Position numbers and translations under genes: made by a program | The notes under the pieces: model-generated | What the model was told of the DNA's origin: nothing | Seen by the model: only the letters and a program-made list of their open reading frames with translations | The model's database searches: none | Shown: piece by piece, positions 11,475 through 24,228 of the stretch | Layout: each line of letters starts with the position of its first letter | Position numbering within the stretch: the first letter of the stretch is position 1 | NCBI GenBank assembly: GCA_034387635.1 | Contig: JAOANU010000004.1 | Coordinates: forward strand, 806,001 to 870,000 | Source of the DNA: Rhodosporidiobolus odoratus | Lineage: Eukaryota; Basidiomycota; Microbotryomycetes; Sporidiobolales; Sporidiobolaceae | Direction: 5' to 3' | DNA length: 64,000 nucleotides

Positions 11475-14400
11475 ATGCCAACGCCGCAACGAGCACAGCC
11501 AAGTCAGGATGACATGGGTCAGTCTCGACTCTCTACCCAGCGTACACCTGACAGCTCCGCCGAAAGTCGCAGTCGACGAGAGGGGGAACTCGGCTGATCA
11601 GAGGTGCTTGCTCTTCCGACCCATTCCTTGCCCGCACAGACATGCTCGAAGCCATGATGGACCGCATGGGCCACCACAGGCAACCTTCCACCTCGCCCCG
11701 TCCCCCATCTCAGGCCTTTCCCACCCGAACCTCCTCAAGAGCGTCCTCAGCTTCGCGCCTGTCCAATCAGTCGTCCAACCGTTCTCTCCAGTCTCTCCAT
11801 TCCCTCCACTCCATGTCTGCCATGACATCTGCGGATTCTCCCAACCCGAGGCCCGACTCTGCCTTGTCAAGACGGAATCAAGTCACATCCGGTGGGGAGG
11901 AAGAGGAAGACGAGACAACGCCGTCAATCTCGCAGGGAGAATGGGCCGCCATCCCCCGCCCACCGCACGGACGAAGCCATACTGCCGGTGCGATGCCTCA
12001 GCGGCAGATTCACGACGACTCGAGCAGCCTCAGATCCCACGGCTCACGAGAAGGCGACAGTTTCTCCGGCCACTTTTACCCGCCCTCTCGCTCCGTCCCG
12101 ACTTCCCCCCAGGCTCGACCTCGACCTGGCACATCCTCTTCCGCCTTTTCAGCATCTTCCTTTGAACGCGCCGGTAGCCCGCTCCGACTCCTTCCCCGCT
12201 CACCCCTGAACGAACGAACTCCTCTCGAAGACCTAACGTTCTTCAAAGAAGCTGGCGCCTTCACCGAAGAGGAAGACCCATGGCCCGAGGGCGGAGAAGA
12301 TAACGAATCGATACACTCGGTTGCCAGCGGAGGGAGCGGGAGGAGCGCAATGCTTAGTGCGGGAGGAAGGGCGTCCAGCTTGCGGGCGGCGCGGCTACGG
12401 GAGGACATCGAACGGGAGGCTCGGCGGATCAAAGAGCGCTCCAGCTTGGATGAGATCCGTCGGGCTGCTGCCGCTCGGCCGCCTGTGCCGCCGGAGACCC
12501 CGCCGTCCTCACGTCCTTCGCTCGGAGAACGCGTTTCAGGCGGAACATCGAGTGTGCCACTATACCCTGGCGCTCCTGTCCCCTCCAGCTCTGCCCCACC
12601 TCTCGCGCGTCCCTCGACAGCCGACCTACAAGACGATTCCCGATCAATCCACTCCCTCGGTTCAACCTCCGTCGCCTCGGTGACCGGAACCTGGCCACCA
12701 CCCAGTACGAGCGGTCAAAACTCGTCCTCCGCCGCATCGATCAACAGCGCCTCCGGTTCAATCGGAGGCAGCGCGTCCGCCTCTGCCTCGGGACACACGA
12801 GCACGAGCGCGAGCGCCCGGACAGAGTATGGGATTGATCGGGGCAAGGGACGGGAACGACCACGGCAGAAGGAGAGTAGGGAGTGGAGTCAGACTTGTTG
12901 GGTTTGGCAGACTAGCCTAAAGGCTGCGGGTGGGAGTAGCAGTGGAGGGGTGGGGAAGTTTAGCAAGGCGCCGTTGATTCGGGATGTGCGTCTTTCTTGT
13001 TCTTCGTGGGTATTTCTGCCGCTGCAGCCAAGATTGACCTCGAATTCTTACCAGGTCCCCTCCGTTATGAAACGCAAGGCCGCCAAGCGAGAATCCGCCC
13101 ATCACCTCCTTTCCCCGGCCGAAGCTATCCTTTACAATGTTGAGGATTCGAAGGGCAAATCCAGTTCTAGCTCGAAAGATAAGGGGAAGGGATCTTCGTC
13201 TGCAGCCAGTGCAGTAGGCCGGGAAGGAGGGTGGAAGAGAGCTACCGGTGTATTGCGGGACGATGGCTATTTCCGCATCTTCAGCGAGGTGCGCCCCTTT
13301 CCGCTGCCTGACAGGACTTCCATACTAAGCGCGCCTTACCGCCTTCATACAGAGCGACAAGACCGTTCTCCACTCCGTCCATATCCCCTCTCTCTCCCGA
13401 ACCGACGTCCGCTCCGTCGACCATTCCCTCTTTGGCCGTCCGAACTGCATCTCCCTCATCCGGAGACAGACCGGCCCAACAACGCCTCATCGTACCTCTT
13501 TCCAGCCCAACTCCTCCACGTCCAGCTCGTCCTCGCTCTATTCCTCCCTCCCTTCCTCTTCCAGCAGCGGCAAATCAGACGAACCCCTCTATCTCTGCTT
13601 TCCCTCCGTCGTCGCGACGCAAGTTTGGCTCGTTATGACGCAGTGCTTCGCTCGACCCGAGTACTACCTCGCCTCTGGCGCTGCTACCCCTCGTCCGCTG
13701 GGAACAGCGCGAGGGGGAGCGCCTCCCGGTTACCCCTCAGATAGCGGGAGCGACAGCGATCCGGACCCGCTTCAGAATGGTGGTGCGGGGAAAGGTAGTC
13801 AGTCGAAACCGGATGAGCTCGAGGCGAGCTGTCGGATTTATCGGTCGGTTGTATTGACTATCAATGAAGGGCGAGCGCTTGGAGAGTTGGCGACGGAAGT
13901 TATCCGACCGGGTCCGAAGACGAGCTGGGAGCGCAGCGGAGCGGATCGAGGTGACCTGGACGGGGGGACGACTTCGTTCTCCTCTTCTGGAGGCGACACC
14001 TATTCGAATGAAGCGTCGCCGGCTAAGCCGAGGATGCAGAGTAGGCCTGGTGTGGTCGGAGGAGGAGAAGGGAAGGAGGATGGATCGGCAGAGACGTTCT
14101 GCGAGATTGAGATGGGTGGGGAGGTGGTTGCCCGGACTTCGGTTAGGAAGGGGACGTCGCCGTTTTGGAATGAGGCGTTCACTTTCTCGTGAGTTGCGTC
14201 TTTACACCATTCGATTTGGTAGTGCTTACTTTGCCCTCTGTCTGCAGCGACCTCCCGCCTTTCGTCGCCCCTATCACGATCCGTGTCTTGCAATCCTCGA
14301 AGCATTCCTCCCGACCTCACCTCCTCGGCTCCGCTACGATCCGCATTCCCGACTTACCGCGACACGAGCTCGTAGAGGATTGGTGGCCGATCAAGCCAGC

Positions 14401-17134
14401 GAATCCTGCTAAGATCTCGGATATCGTGGGCGAGTTGAGTTTGGGACTGAGGATAGGAGAAGAGGTCATGCTGCCCAGCAAGGGGTATCAAGCGATGCTC
14501 AAGGTACGCTCTCTCCGCTCACTGCCGCCTGGTGAGTGCTATACTTATGAGACTGCTTGCTTGCAGCTTCTTGCGGACGACTCGGACGCAGAACTCGCCA
14601 CCGACATCGCGCACGAGTTCCCGTCCGACCTTGAAGAAGTGACCAAAATCCTTCTCCGGATCTACCAAGCCGATGGCCAACTCGTACCCCGTCTCCTCCG
14701 ACTCGCTGACCTCGAGGTCGATGGCAACAACCGCAATAATCGTTCGGCTGCAATTCTTTTCCGAGGCAATACCATCCTTACGAAATCAGTTGAACTCTAC
14801 CTTCGGCTCATTGGGGCCGAGTACCTCGACGCGAGTATCGGAGAACCAATCAGGCGGATTTGCGCTGAGAAGGTCGAAATTGAGATTGATCCTATGAAGC
14901 TGAAGCCGGGGTGGAAGGAAAAGGAGTTGCAGGCGAACATTCATGCGTTGCATGATTGGACGTTGACGGTCTGGAACTCGATTTACGATGCGAGGGAGAA
15001 GTGCCCTCAGTGACTTGCCTCTTCCGATTCTTGCGGCGTCCACCTTACTGACGTCTACTTCCCTGCTCGCAGTGATTTGCGACAGATCTTCGGTCACATC
15101 CAGCGCATCGTCGTCGAGAAGTATGGTCTCGGCGAAGAGCAGAAGAACACCCGCTGGACCTGCGTCTCCGCCTTTATCTTCCTCCGATTCTTCGTTCCCG
15201 CCGTCCTCAACCCGAAACTCTTCTTCATCGTCTCGAGCCCTCCCGACCCTAAATCACAGCGCACTCTCACCCTCGTGGCCAAGACCCTGCAGGGTCTCGC
15301 CAACTTCTCCTCTTTCGGCCAGAAGGAGCCCTTCATGCTTCCCATGAACCCGTTCGTGCAGGAGAACACCGCCGCCTTCGTCGACTTCATTGAGCACATC
15401 TCGACGGCCGGTCCCGCCACTGGCTACCGACAAGAATGGACGTCACCGAACGCAGCGGCTTACCTCGCGCCGTATCGGCTGCGAAACTCGCTCGCCCCGC
15501 TCGACAAGGAGGGCGTCCCTCTTCTTCCTCACCTCATCGACCTCCCCCGCGAACTCGGCCTACTTGCCTCTCTCATCTCCCGCTTCGTCGCCGAGAAAGG
15601 TCCGCTCGTCGAGGAGGGCAAGTACGCCGGCGTCGACTCGCACCCTCGAAGCGAAACCCCCTCGATCGCCTCGTCTCGAGGAGGACGCTCGCATCGCTTC
15701 ATCGAGCTCGCAGAAGCTTGCGTCGACATTCATGCCGAGTCTCGGCGGCGAGGTGGAGGTTTGGTTGCGACGACTTACCTCGACTTGCGGAACAAGACTG
15801 CCGATCCCAAGACTCGTACGAAGCGGGCTCTTTCTGGGAGACCGGGAACTGCCTCGTCCCTCAGCTCGTCGAGTGCGGGGTACCGCAAGTCGCTCGGCGC
15901 ACAACCTCCTTTTGGCCGATCAGCGACTGCCGAATCCGACGAGCTCCATATTCGTAACCCAGCTGCAGCTCTCAACACGCCAATCTCTTCCTCCCCGTCC
16001 AGCAACAATGTCCACCACCGTCAAGAGAGTAGCGAAGGTCGTGAGTCAGTCGCGTCCCGAAGGAGCCACCGGAGCTTCACGATAAATAGCACTGGCGGCA
16101 GCGGGTTCGGCGGTACCGGTCTGTCTCGACGAGGTTCGTTCCCACCCAAATCATTCTCGACGGAAGACCTCTCCCTACTTGCGGCCATCTCGACGCCTCG
16201 CGAACCCGAGTTCACGATTCGAGAGCGAGCCCATTCGCCCCCGCTCGCTGGCGGGATGACTACCAGCGCTACAATCACCAGTTTCGCCTCGCACCTCGAA
16301 GACCAGGAGAACAGCTTCATGATCGATGAGGACGAGTTTTCGGCAATCAACCCCGGTCCGCAAGAACCTCTCTTTGGTGGACCTCTCGTCCCTCCCACTC
16401 CCACCGCTCGATTCCCTCACCCCCAAACTGTTGAAGAGTATTCTTTCCCGCCGCCGCGAGCGTCTCCTGCAGTATCGTCCCAGCCAGTCCAATACCATTC
16501 CTCCTCGTCCGCTTCTACTCGATCCACTTCCACCACCCGTTCTGGGCACATCGTCTCCCCTACTCCGCCCCTTCCTCCAGCTACCTCCCGCATCCGCATC
16601 ACGCAAGAAACGACCACCACCTCGACCTACGTCTCAGACCCTTCCGCCGTTCTCGGGGAGGACTCGCCCGGTCTCGTCACCCCCGGCGAAGAGTACGACA
16701 CCCTCGCCCCAACCTCTCACGAAGAAGGCACGCCCTACGAAAGTAGCTTCGGCGGTACACCCTTCTCTGCGCCCTTGATGCGACCTCAGACTAGTCAAAC
16801 CAGCGGGAGGAGCATGACTTCGTCATTGTCCTCGATGAGTATTAGCGCTATCAGTGCCGAAGTTTCTGCTACTTCTTCCCCGGCTTCGACTGCGGGAGGC
16901 AGTGGGAATGGAGTTGGCGGGATGCTCGGAGGTCGGAGGACTTCGAGCGCGGGGTTGAGTCTTGGATTTGGGTTGGGAGGGAGGAAAGGGAGTGCGAATA
17001 GTGGAGGACGTGGGGCGGCGGTTGGGGTGGAGGAAGAGGGAAGTGAGGCGGGGAGTGGGAGTTCGGGGAGTAGGAAGAGTGCGGGGGGTTTATTGAGTCG
17101 GGCGATGGGCAGGAAGGGCAGCAGGGCGAGTTAG
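11475..17134 (+). CDS. Ras GTPase-activating protein with PH-like and C2 domains
   Basis: Seven exons (11475-11517, 11640-12985, 13055-13288, 13353-14188, 14248-14503, 14567-15009, 15073-17134) give about 1739 aa. The 14-codon first exon (MPTPQRAQPSQDDM) is inferred from a GTCAGT donor and CCGCACAG acceptor that fuse in frame. Residues 1-500 are disordered. A PH-like domain lies at about 515-640 (DDGYFRIFSE ... VVATQVWLVM), a C2 domain at about 700-900 (VVLTINEGRALG ... GTSPFWNEAFTF), then the RasGAP domain at about 906-1150. The arginine finger is in ILFRGNT (Arg about 971) and the stabilising motif is FIFLRFFVPAVLNPKLF. RasGAPs speed GTP hydrolysis by Ras/Rsr1-type GTPases. The PH-C2-GAP order resembles Bud2/SynGAP-type proteins rather than Ira1/2. 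The long Ser-rich tail is probably disordered. Confidence 0.88.
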
Positions 17135-17905
17135 ACTCCCCCTTCTTTCTCATCAACTCTCTCCTGCGCCGCCGATTCGCCCCTGCTACGCTATCGACAG
17201 TAGTAAACGACGTCGACGCCACTCACACCGGACGTTCTCACCCTCTCACCCTTCTTAATCGTTTTCTTTCACGCTATTTTCCCCTCTTGTCGGTGCCGTT
17301 ACTGTTTTCCCTGAGGTTTCCTACGCCGTGCCTTCTCTTTTTCCCATGCTGTTCGGTCCTGTAGTGTTTCGTCTCTCAGACTTAGGTTAGGCGGTAATGT
17401 GTAGAACGATTCCTTCCGACCACTGCGATGGTCTGGCGGAAGTAGCAGGGACCAGTCGGTATTTGGTCGTCTTCCAGGGTTGATTAGCTGCGCAGACTCC
17501 TGGGGAGAAGTACGTAGACTGCGCTGCGCGAGCAGGCAACGCGAGAACGCCGTTTTTTCTTCGAGGAGAGCGCGTTGCGAAGGAGAAAAGGCGGCGGTCT
17601 CCAGCTTTGGGGACGTTTTGCAGGCGAGGAGACAGCTCTACTACTACCGTTGTTTCCGCTTAGCCTCGGTCTGAACTGTCTGCTGAGCGCGAAGCAGTGG
17701 GGGAGTCCAGTCCACTTCGAAATGTTCCGCTGCGAGGTCGACGACGACGAGTCTTTCAACACTCGTGGCCCTGCTTCATCGACGCCGCGCTCATCAGAAT
17801 TGAGGACGGCAGTGAGTCGGTGCCCACTCACTCAGCTCATCTTGCAGTGTGCCCAAGGCGGATAGAACGTTTCGTAACTTTGTCCGCTGACCTTGGGATC
17901 TCGTC
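17135..17905. other. Intergenic region between RasGAP and NAD kinase
   Basis: This holds the RasGAP 3' flank and the NAD kinase promoter in tandem orientation. Several short open frames overlap on both strands, but none shows domain features or convincing splice continuity. Confidence 0.4.
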
Positions 17906-20900
17906 GTGAACCAGGAGAATCGGAACCAGCAAAGCCGTACTATCTCGAGTAGCCAATACTCGACCGTTCAGCGCTCAATTCTCCGACATTCAGCGCCTCC
18001 TCCGCTTTCACTTCATCCCACACAACCTCCACTTTGTCAACTACTACCATCAGACTCAGAGTCTACGAGCGCATTCGACGCACTCACACCTACGCCGACA
18101 TATTCCCACTTCTCGCCTTTCACACCTCAGACTCCCGTCGTTCGGCGTCATCAACCTCGACTCGCTGCCAGATCTCCCACTTCCTCCTCCTTCGCTGCAC
18201 GTCAACCCGGCTACATCACACGAGATATGGACTATCAAAGGGGAAGACCTGAAATGCTCTCGCCGATCAGCAGACCAGCATCATCAGCTCAAAATTCCAC
18301 CGGCACACCTTCATCCCCGCTCTCGATGCCGACCCGACAGCATCATCTCTCTCCTTTGGCCAACCACGCTCGTACCGCCTCTTCCTCCTCGTCTGGCTCG
18401 GCATCCGCAACTCCTCCACCTCAGCCGCGCTCCTCCCCTGCCCGCGCCCTGACACATCGAGGCTTACAAGTCCCCACTTCAACCACAACCCCTTCCTACC
18501 TCGCCCCTCCTTCCCCAAGAACCCCTCAACCACATTCACCACGCGAACATGCATCGACTCCTCCTCCCATCGTCACTGGCTCGACTCTGTCCACCCCGGT
18601 ATCTGCCGCACCAGCAACGTCCTCATCTTTCGCTCAGTCCCTCGCCAGTCCCTGCTTCATCCATTCCCATCTCGACAACACCCTCAACGATTTTGTCAAG
18701 CGTGATGCTCGCTCTGTTAGCCCTCGCCGACAGAAGATGGCGAGGAAGCAGAGCGAAACCGGAAGGGAGCTGCAGAGGAGCAAGAGTAGCGAAGGTGCAA
18801 GTGCGACGGCGCAGGTCGGGGAGTCGGACGGTCCTCGCCCTGTCATTGGGAGTCCGGATAGCGTGGATGCCCCTCCGTCGAGTAATGCTCTCGACGACGA
18901 GGATTATGACGAAGATGATGAGGAGGCGAATAGTTGGACGAGGCAGTTGGCGGAGACGGCTTTTAGCGTGAGGGAGATGAGCCGACAACTCGGTACGCCC
19001 GCATCTACTCTCTGGCAGAAGCCCTCTGTACCTGTTGGGTCGAGGCGCCTCTCGTCTACTAGGACGAACACTTATCATATCGACTCTGCAGGTCGGGCGA
19101 GGGTCGTCTCGCATATCCAGTCCGTCATGATCGTCACCAAGGCTCGCGACAACCAGCTCACGCGCCTCACTCGTGAGCTTGCCTTGTGGTTGATGAAAAC
19201 GCCTCATAATGGGAAGGATCGAGGTCTCGTTGTGTACGTCACTTCCGCTTCCTTTGCTGATTCTTCAGCTCACGTCCCTTGTTCCTCTTAGGTACGTCGA
19301 CTCTCAGCTCCGCAAGTCGAAGCGCTTCGACGCCGCTGGCATGGAGCGAGACCACCCAGAGTTGTTCCGCCCTCTACCCTCGCGCCGCTACTCCCGCACG
19401 TCCTCCTCCGCCTCTCTCGCTACCGAAGCCGGACGATTACGGCGACCCGGAACTGCGACTCCAGGACATCATCATGGGTCGATAACGCCGCTCAGCATGA
19501 CGGGGCTAAATGACGCGTTGCTGAAACGGAACAACTCGATCTCTTCGGCGAGCGGGTTCTCGAGGAGCGCGGCGGCAGAAGAAGGCGAAGAAGGTCAGCT
19601 GAGGTATTGGACGAACGAGATGTGCAGTAAGAGCCCGCATTTGTTCGACTTCGTCGTTACTGTGCGTTACTTTCGTCTCTCCTTTTCCTCCGTGACGCTT
19701 CTAACAATTCTCGCTCTTTCTAGCTCGGCGGCGATGGTACCGTGCTCTACACTTCTTGGCTCTTTCAGCAGATCGTTCCTCCCGTCATTCCCTTCGCCCT
19801 CGGCTCCCTAGGCTTCCTCACCAACTTTGACTATGCCAACTTCCGCCAAACCCTCGACGCCGCCATCGAGTCTGGCGTGCGAGTAAACCTGCGCATGCGC
19901 TTCACCTGCACCGTTTACCGCGCGGTAACGGAGGACGAATCTCGTGCTCGACAGGCGGTCAAGAGCGGCAGAACGGGCGGGATCTTCATGAAGAGTCTGA
20001 CGAGGGAGGGTTGGGACGCGCTTGAGAGTGGGAGACCTTTGCCTGGGAAGGAGGGGAAGAAGGATAAGGCCATCAAGTGCTTCTCGACGAGGGCGGTGGA
20101 GAGCTTTGAAGTGCTCAATGATTTGGTAGTGGATCGTGGACCGAGTCCGTATGTCTCGCAGTTGGAGCTCTTCGGTCCGTCGTTTTGTCTGCTTCCGCTC
20201 CCTTTCGACGCTGACATCGCTTTTGACTTGCAGGTGATGAGCATCACATGACTACTGTGCAGGCTGACGGGCTCACCGTGTCTACGCCGACCGGTTCAAC
20301 CGCTTACTCTGTCAGTCTTTTCCTTTCCTCCTTCCTGCCGTCCGCTGACTCGCCTCCTCCTGCACAGCTCTCCGCGGGCGGCTCCCTTGCGCACCCCGAA
20401 ATTCCCGCCATCCTCATCACCCCTATCTGCCCTCATACGCTCTCGTTCCGACCCATGCTATTGCCCGACAGCATGGAGTTGCGAATCTGCGTGCCCTACA
20501 ACTCGAGGAGTACAGCCTGGGCCTCATTCGACGGACGAGGACGGGTAGAGCTAAGGCGTACGTCCCTCATGTCCGGTTTTCCGTTCGCGTTGGCTGATCT
20601 ACGTCTTGGTGAAACCGCAGAGGGCGATCACATCAAGGTGACCGCTTCGCCTTATCCTTTCCCGACCGTTTGCGCCGATAAGCAATCGACGGACTGGTTC
20701 CATTCGATTGCTCGGACGCTCAAGTGGAACGAACGGCAACGGCAAAAGAGCTTTGTCATTCTCGTGCGTCACTATGTTTCTTGTCTCCTCCGTGCTCCGT
20801 GGGAGGCTTACTCTCTTCTACTGCACTGTACAGGAGGAGGGTCGGAAGAAGCCGCGCTCGTCGAGTCAGCAGACCACGACGATAGAGAGCGTTTCCTCGA

Positions 20901-21529
20901 CACCGAAGAAGTCGAGCGGAGCGGAGAAGCACGCTTCGTTCGCTGATGCAGTACAGCAGAACAATGTTGGCGGCGAGGTGGACGAGGACGAGGATGAGGA
21001 GGACGAGGATGATTCGGGAGAAGAAGAGGACGAGGTCGACTCGGAAGATGAGGGGTACGACATCGACGATGTCTCGGAGCAGACGACGAGCGCTTCGTCG
21101 CCCGCTATCACGCCGTCCGACCCTGCCGCTGCTGTTCCCTCTCTCCCTCCCTCAAGCCTTAAGGCTTCCCACCTCACGACAGGCTCAGCTTCGACCTCTT
21201 CCTCTTCAGCACCTGCTCCAAACTCTCGCGCCCCTCCACCCCTCTCTCGAGCACACGACCGCGACCTAGACATGTCGTCCAACTCTTCCTCTATCTCGGT
21301 CGACATCCAGGACGACATCACTGAGCGATTCAGGACGGAACCGCCTCGAGGGAGGAGCAAGACACGTTTGTCGTCCTCTCCTTCTTCGGGAAAGGACGGA
21401 CATGGACACGGGCATGGGCCTGGGAAAGAGCGGTCTGAGGACGATGGAGAGAAGAGTGAGGATAGGGCGTTTGCGGTCGTTGGTCAGGATAGTGGCAGTT
21501 CGGAGGAGAGTGGGAGTGAAGGCGAGTAA
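17906..21529 (+). CDS. NAD(+) kinase
   Basis: Seven exons (17906-19233, 19292-19661, 19724-20174, 20234-20310, 20368-20557, 20621-20763, 20834-21529) give about 1084 aa. The enzyme phosphorylates NAD(H) to NADP(H). The diagnostic GGDGT motif starts exon 3 (about 568-572), followed by PFALGSLGFLTNF, then TVQADGLTVSTPTGSTAYS and SAGGSLAHP, all typical of the family. The 63-nt intron 20558-20620 is in frame; splicing it restores the usual VELRQGD reading. Some 400 N-terminal residues are Ser/Thr/Pro-rich. The C-terminus adds about 230 residues with a long Glu/Asp tract (GGEVDEDEDEEDEDDSGEEE). Both extensions are outside the catalytic fold. It is closest in type to cytosolic Utr1-like kinases; no mitochondrial presequence was seen. 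Confidence 0.92.
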
Positions 21530-21996
21530 GGCAAATTTGTCTCGAGTTGCAGCTGGCTGTCGCGGTGCATGTCGCAGTGCCTGCATCAGTAGACACTCCT
21601 ACTACGTCCTGAATTGTGATCCTGCAATAGAGCGGAACCACATGTGCAATAGCATGCGACAACATGCGGTTTGCTACACTTTTCGAATTGCCAGTGGAAC
21701 GAAAGGAACGGTGAGGGCGCTTACCAGGGTTGAATTATGTAGACGAGTCGTTCAACGCGCTGAGTGTGGTTTGAAGCCGGTTTGGACTCGGCGCGTCCAG
21801 ACCGCGATTGTGACCTCGCGTCCTGTCCAGCTGCCGCCCTTCCTAGGTTACCTCCCTTCCCTTCACTCGTAGCACGCGATTCGATACGTACGATTCGCCA
21901 GTTCATCAAATCCAATCAGAGTCTGGACAACCTGCCCGCCCCCATTAAATCACGTTCTCTCGCTCCTCACCCTCCGATCTCTGTCTGCATCAAGTC
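21530..21996. other. Intergenic region
   Basis: About 470 bp between the NAD kinase stop and the next plus-strand start. The proximal end has a pyrimidine-rich segment just before 21997. No further gene was recognised. Confidence 0.35.
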
Positions 21997-22853
21997 ATGC
22001 GACTCGATTTCAAGCACCCAGTCCTCCACCCTGACCATCTCGTCCTGCTGCACATGCTCGGCTGGGCAAGTGTGGCTTTTTGGCCGCGAGAATTCGAGGA
22101 ACTCTACCAAGCCTTCGACAATTGGGACGACGCAGCGGAGGCTTTCAGGATAGCGCAGAAGCGGGGCGAGGTGTGGGAAGCCGACGGTGTCAAAATGAAG
22201 GAAGAGTGGGAATGGACTTGGTTTCAATTCGTCTGTAAGTGGTTGTTCCTCGAAGCCGAAACCTCTTCCAAGACCCGCGAACTGACCTCACTCGTTAAAC
22301 AGTGCTACCGGTACACCGCCGACGCTATCTCCATTTGACGGCGCTGGCAGAAGTCCCAGAACCAAACTCCCTGCCTCCCATCAACTCCCACTCACCCGTC
22401 TGGCGTCATCCCGACCTTGGTGCTGTTGTGCTCACTCCGGCTCGGTGGCTTGCGTTACTACGTGCGGGTGAGCTGCACCCTTCCCGTGCGCGCTTATCGG
22501 TGCCCTGTACCCGCTAACCGCTCTCTTGTGTCATGCCAGGCGTCTATGAATGGAGCGTCAACATACCCCCGCGCCCCGCACAGTCTGTCAATCCTTTGCT
22601 TTTCATGAAGATCACCGCCGCCTCTCATTTATGCTCCCGTGCTAACGCGTCCTGCTCCAAGCCACGCGTTCACGCATCGCCTACCCCTAACACGGCCATA
22701 TCCAGGAGCAAGGTGTCCGCAGGCATGATCGCGGATCGCCCCGTCGAGCAGAAGGAGAACGCGTCACCCGTCCCAACTACCATGTTACGCCGCCGGCTGA
22801 AGTCCAGCCAGTCCAGCTACACAAGCCAGTGCGCCTACGTGAGAATAAGGTAG
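21997..22853 (+). CDS. Small hypothetical protein
   Basis: Exon 1 (21997-22234) encodes MRLDFKHPVLHPDHLVLLHM then a Trp/Glu-rich segment (WPREFEELYQAFDNWDDAAEAF). A canonical GTAAGT...AAACAG intron leads to exon 2 (22303-22467), and a GTGAGC donor with a CATGCCAG acceptor gives exon 3 (22540-22853). The result is about 238 aa. No domain, signal peptide or membrane helix was recognised. The first two exons look like genuine coding sequence. Exon 3 beyond VYEWSVNIPP is less convincing, and the 3' end may differ. If the first intron were retained, a 113-aa product would end at 22338. Confidence 0.5.
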
Positions 22854-24228
22854 AGAAATCGCATTCTTGTGTTCGTTCCTTCCCCCTTTCGATTTGCCCC
22901 GTGTTGTTGTCGCACATTTATACCCCTAGCAGCCCAGTAACAGTTGTTCTCCCGCTGCTTGACTGAGTTCCGATGTACGCGTTCTGTTAGAACCACTCGG
23001 GCTGCTGTTCTCACGCAGGTGAGAGCGAGATATGGTGCCCGACTTCCGACGCACCAGCTATCAAGTGCCTCACCTCTTGCTCTCAGCGCGCCACCGCTCC
23101 CTCCATAGCACACTTGTCTCGCCACGCATACGACGTCTCCCTCGTTCTCTCCACCTCATCCCTCGCCCAATTGTTTGTGCAGAGGAGGGAGATCATGTTC
23201 AAGCAGAACGCCAACCCGCTCTGAAACCTCGCGTGCGACACTTTGCCTGGGGTTCCGCTACGTCTCGCTTACTCACCCTGATTCTATCCAACAGTATAGT
23301 CGAAACTATGGACGGCGCCCCAGCCGACGGCATCGTTGAACAGCCCTTGCGAGATCACATACTGCCAGGTGATGTCAAAAGTTCTGGATGTAGTGGGCCG
23401 CCATAGCGGCCCTCCGCAGCCGCACCGAGCAGGACTGGCGCGCATCCAGTAGCATTTCGTCACCTACGATGGGAAGAGTCGTGCATCGTCTTCCTCCCGC
23501 AAAGGCAAGCATGCAGCGCGGTTCTGCTGAGGGACGGGTGAAACAGCTTTGGCAAAAGATGAGAGTTTGAAGCAAGTCCGCCCAACTTACAGACCGGCGA
23601 GCCTGCTCCGCCTGCGATGATTCGAGATGGTGACCGGCGAGAGAATAGGAAAGCAGCGGGTCTGCAGCACGTCGAGCTGAGTAACGCATCACGAGGCGAA
23701 GCAGAGGTTGGCAGAGGAAAGGGAGCACCGTCGGAGAACAAGCGGCTGGCGGGAGAAGCAGTGTCGATCTGGACGTCCGTACATCCATGTAGCCCTTTGT
23801 CCGCGCCTCAAGCTGCTCCACAGCCAGTGTCCTTGCGACGACTTGTTCCACCTCGCAATGTCGACCATGTCAATTGTTACTTTAGTCGACTGGGATGGGA
23901 CTGTCTCGGCCATGCGTAGTCTGTCATAGCTAATAGCACCACTGCTCGTAACTGCTTCCTCTGCTGATTGAATGGCGGGCGCTGTATTGGGTCGGTGAGC
24001 GGGCGAGGTGGGGAGGTTGCTATGTTGCGGTGCAAGGGCTTCTGTAGTCGCGGGCTGGTTGTGAGACAATATGAGCAGTACTTTAGAGCGTCAAGTGATT
24101 GTAGCAAGGCTTCAAGCAACGCGGACAAGTCGCATCAAGGTCAGCAGCTGGCCGAACCTTCTTTCCCCCTCCCTGTCCTTTCTTCTTTTCACCCGATTGA
24201 CTCTGTACGACACACCAAAGCTTTCCAT
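22854..24228. other. Long stretch without a clear gene
   Basis: About 1.4 kb. Open frames exist on the plus strand (23032-23406) and minus strand (23375-23851, 23689-24069), but none shows domain features, and their compositions look like chance frames. The minus-strand segment around 23840-23940 (RMAETVPSQSTKVTIDMVDIARWNK) is the most protein-like piece and could be part of a small gene divergent from the epoxide hydrolase. The stretch includes the promoter of that hydrolase. Confidence 0.4.

Noticed and set aside
23032..23406. Plus-strand open frame of 124 codons
   Set aside because: No domain, no splice continuity and no clear promoter or leader features; amino-acid make-up looks like a chance frame in GC-rich DNA.
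23375..24069. Overlapping minus-strand open frames upstream of epoxide hydrolase copy 1
   Set aside because: Only a short segment looks protein-like and I could not assemble a gene; mentioned under the gene-free stretch instead.
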